Made by a program: the position numbers and the translations under genes
NCBI GenBank assembly: GCA_002394205.1
Contig: DGTC01000045.1
Coordinates: forward strand, 1-15,725
Length of the DNA stretch: 15,725 bases
Source of the DNA: Lachnospira sp. UBA4346
GTDB taxonomy: Bacteria > Bacillota > Clostridia > Lachnospirales > Lachnospiraceae
Direction: 5' to 3'
Shown: positions 15,640 through 15,725 of the stretch, piece after piece
Layout: each line of letters opens with the position of its first letter
How positions within the stretch are numbered: the first letter of the stretch is position 1
Notes under the pieces: model-generated
Databases searched by the model: none
What the model saw: the letters and a program-made list of their open reading frames with translations, nothing else
Told to the model about the DNA's origin: nothing

Positions 15640-15712
15640 TGCCTAGAACCGGAATCGAACCAGTGACACGAGGATTTTCAGTCCTCTGCTCAACCGACTG
15701 AGCTATGGAACC
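15640..15712 (-). tRNA. tRNA-Phe (anticodon GAA) with mismatched acceptor stem
   Basis: The D arm (GCTC/GAGC), the anticodon arm (GAGGA/TCCTC around CTGAAAA, anticodon GAA) and the T arm (ACTGG/CCGGT around TTCGATT) are all sound. The acceptor strands do not match: 5' GGTTCCA against 3' TCTAGGC gives three Watson-Crick pairs and one wobble pair out of seven. The 3' strand would fit a 5' GCCTAGA instead. CCA is not encoded. It may be a pseudo-tRNA, a chimera of two tRNA genes, or a sequence or assembly error. Identity as Phe is clear from the body; function is uncertain. Confidence 0.8.
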
Positions 15713-15725
15713 AAAAAAATGGCGG

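Overview
The window looks like chromosome from a low-GC, anaerobic Gram-positive bacterium of the class Clostridia, most likely a Lachnospiraceae member of the Roseburia/Agathobacter/Butyrivibrio kind. This rests on the protein families present (YhaM, MutS2, a two-TM OmpR-type two-component pair, CheX, RlmCD-type methyltransferase, DnaQ-like exonuclease), on strong AGGAGG-type ribosome binding sites, and on tRNA genes without an encoded CCA. The genus is inferred by eye. CheX and a GGDEF protein hint at a motile, c-di-GMP-using organism. No phage, transposase, CRISPR or resistance gene is visible; the content is mostly housekeeping.

Layout. 1-2434, minus strand: yhaM (exoribonuclease) followed closely by rlmD (23S rRNA m5U methyltransferase, cut by the window edge). 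2501-3895, minus: a membrane-anchored trypsin-fold/PDZ protein of the HtrA family whose three catalytic positions all appear replaced. 3896-4116: divergent intergenic region with a foldable leader. 4117-6489, plus: mutS2. 6697-8862, plus: response regulator and sensor kinase. 8957-9001: a long perfect hairpin ending the plus-strand block and, from the other side, the minus-strand block. 9032-11024, minus: AIR-synthase/HypE-like protein, cheX and trmL. 11084-11191, minus: an unlisted 35-residue membrane peptide gene with a terminator-like hairpin inside its 3' end. 11368-11985, plus: a membrane-anchored protein of unknown function, whose end overlaps the convergent DnaQ-like exonuclease (11973-12698, minus). 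12788-12848: overlapping alternative hairpins resembling an attenuator. 12894-15280, minus: PAS-GGDEF-GAF protein and nth (endonuclease III), overlapping by one base. 15393-15558: a segment bounded by 12-bp inverted repeats. 15565-15712, minus: tRNA-Gly(TCC) and a tRNA-Phe(GAA) whose acceptor stem does not pair properly.

The common thread is nucleic acid maintenance (MutS2, Nth, DnaQ-like exonuclease, YhaM, RlmD, TrmL) mixed with signalling (two-component pair, CheX, GGDEF protein). I do not see a coherent new multi-gene system. The points most worth a second look are the catalytically dead HtrA homologue, the 35-residue gene, the attenuator-like region before the exonuclease gene, and the odd tRNA-Phe.
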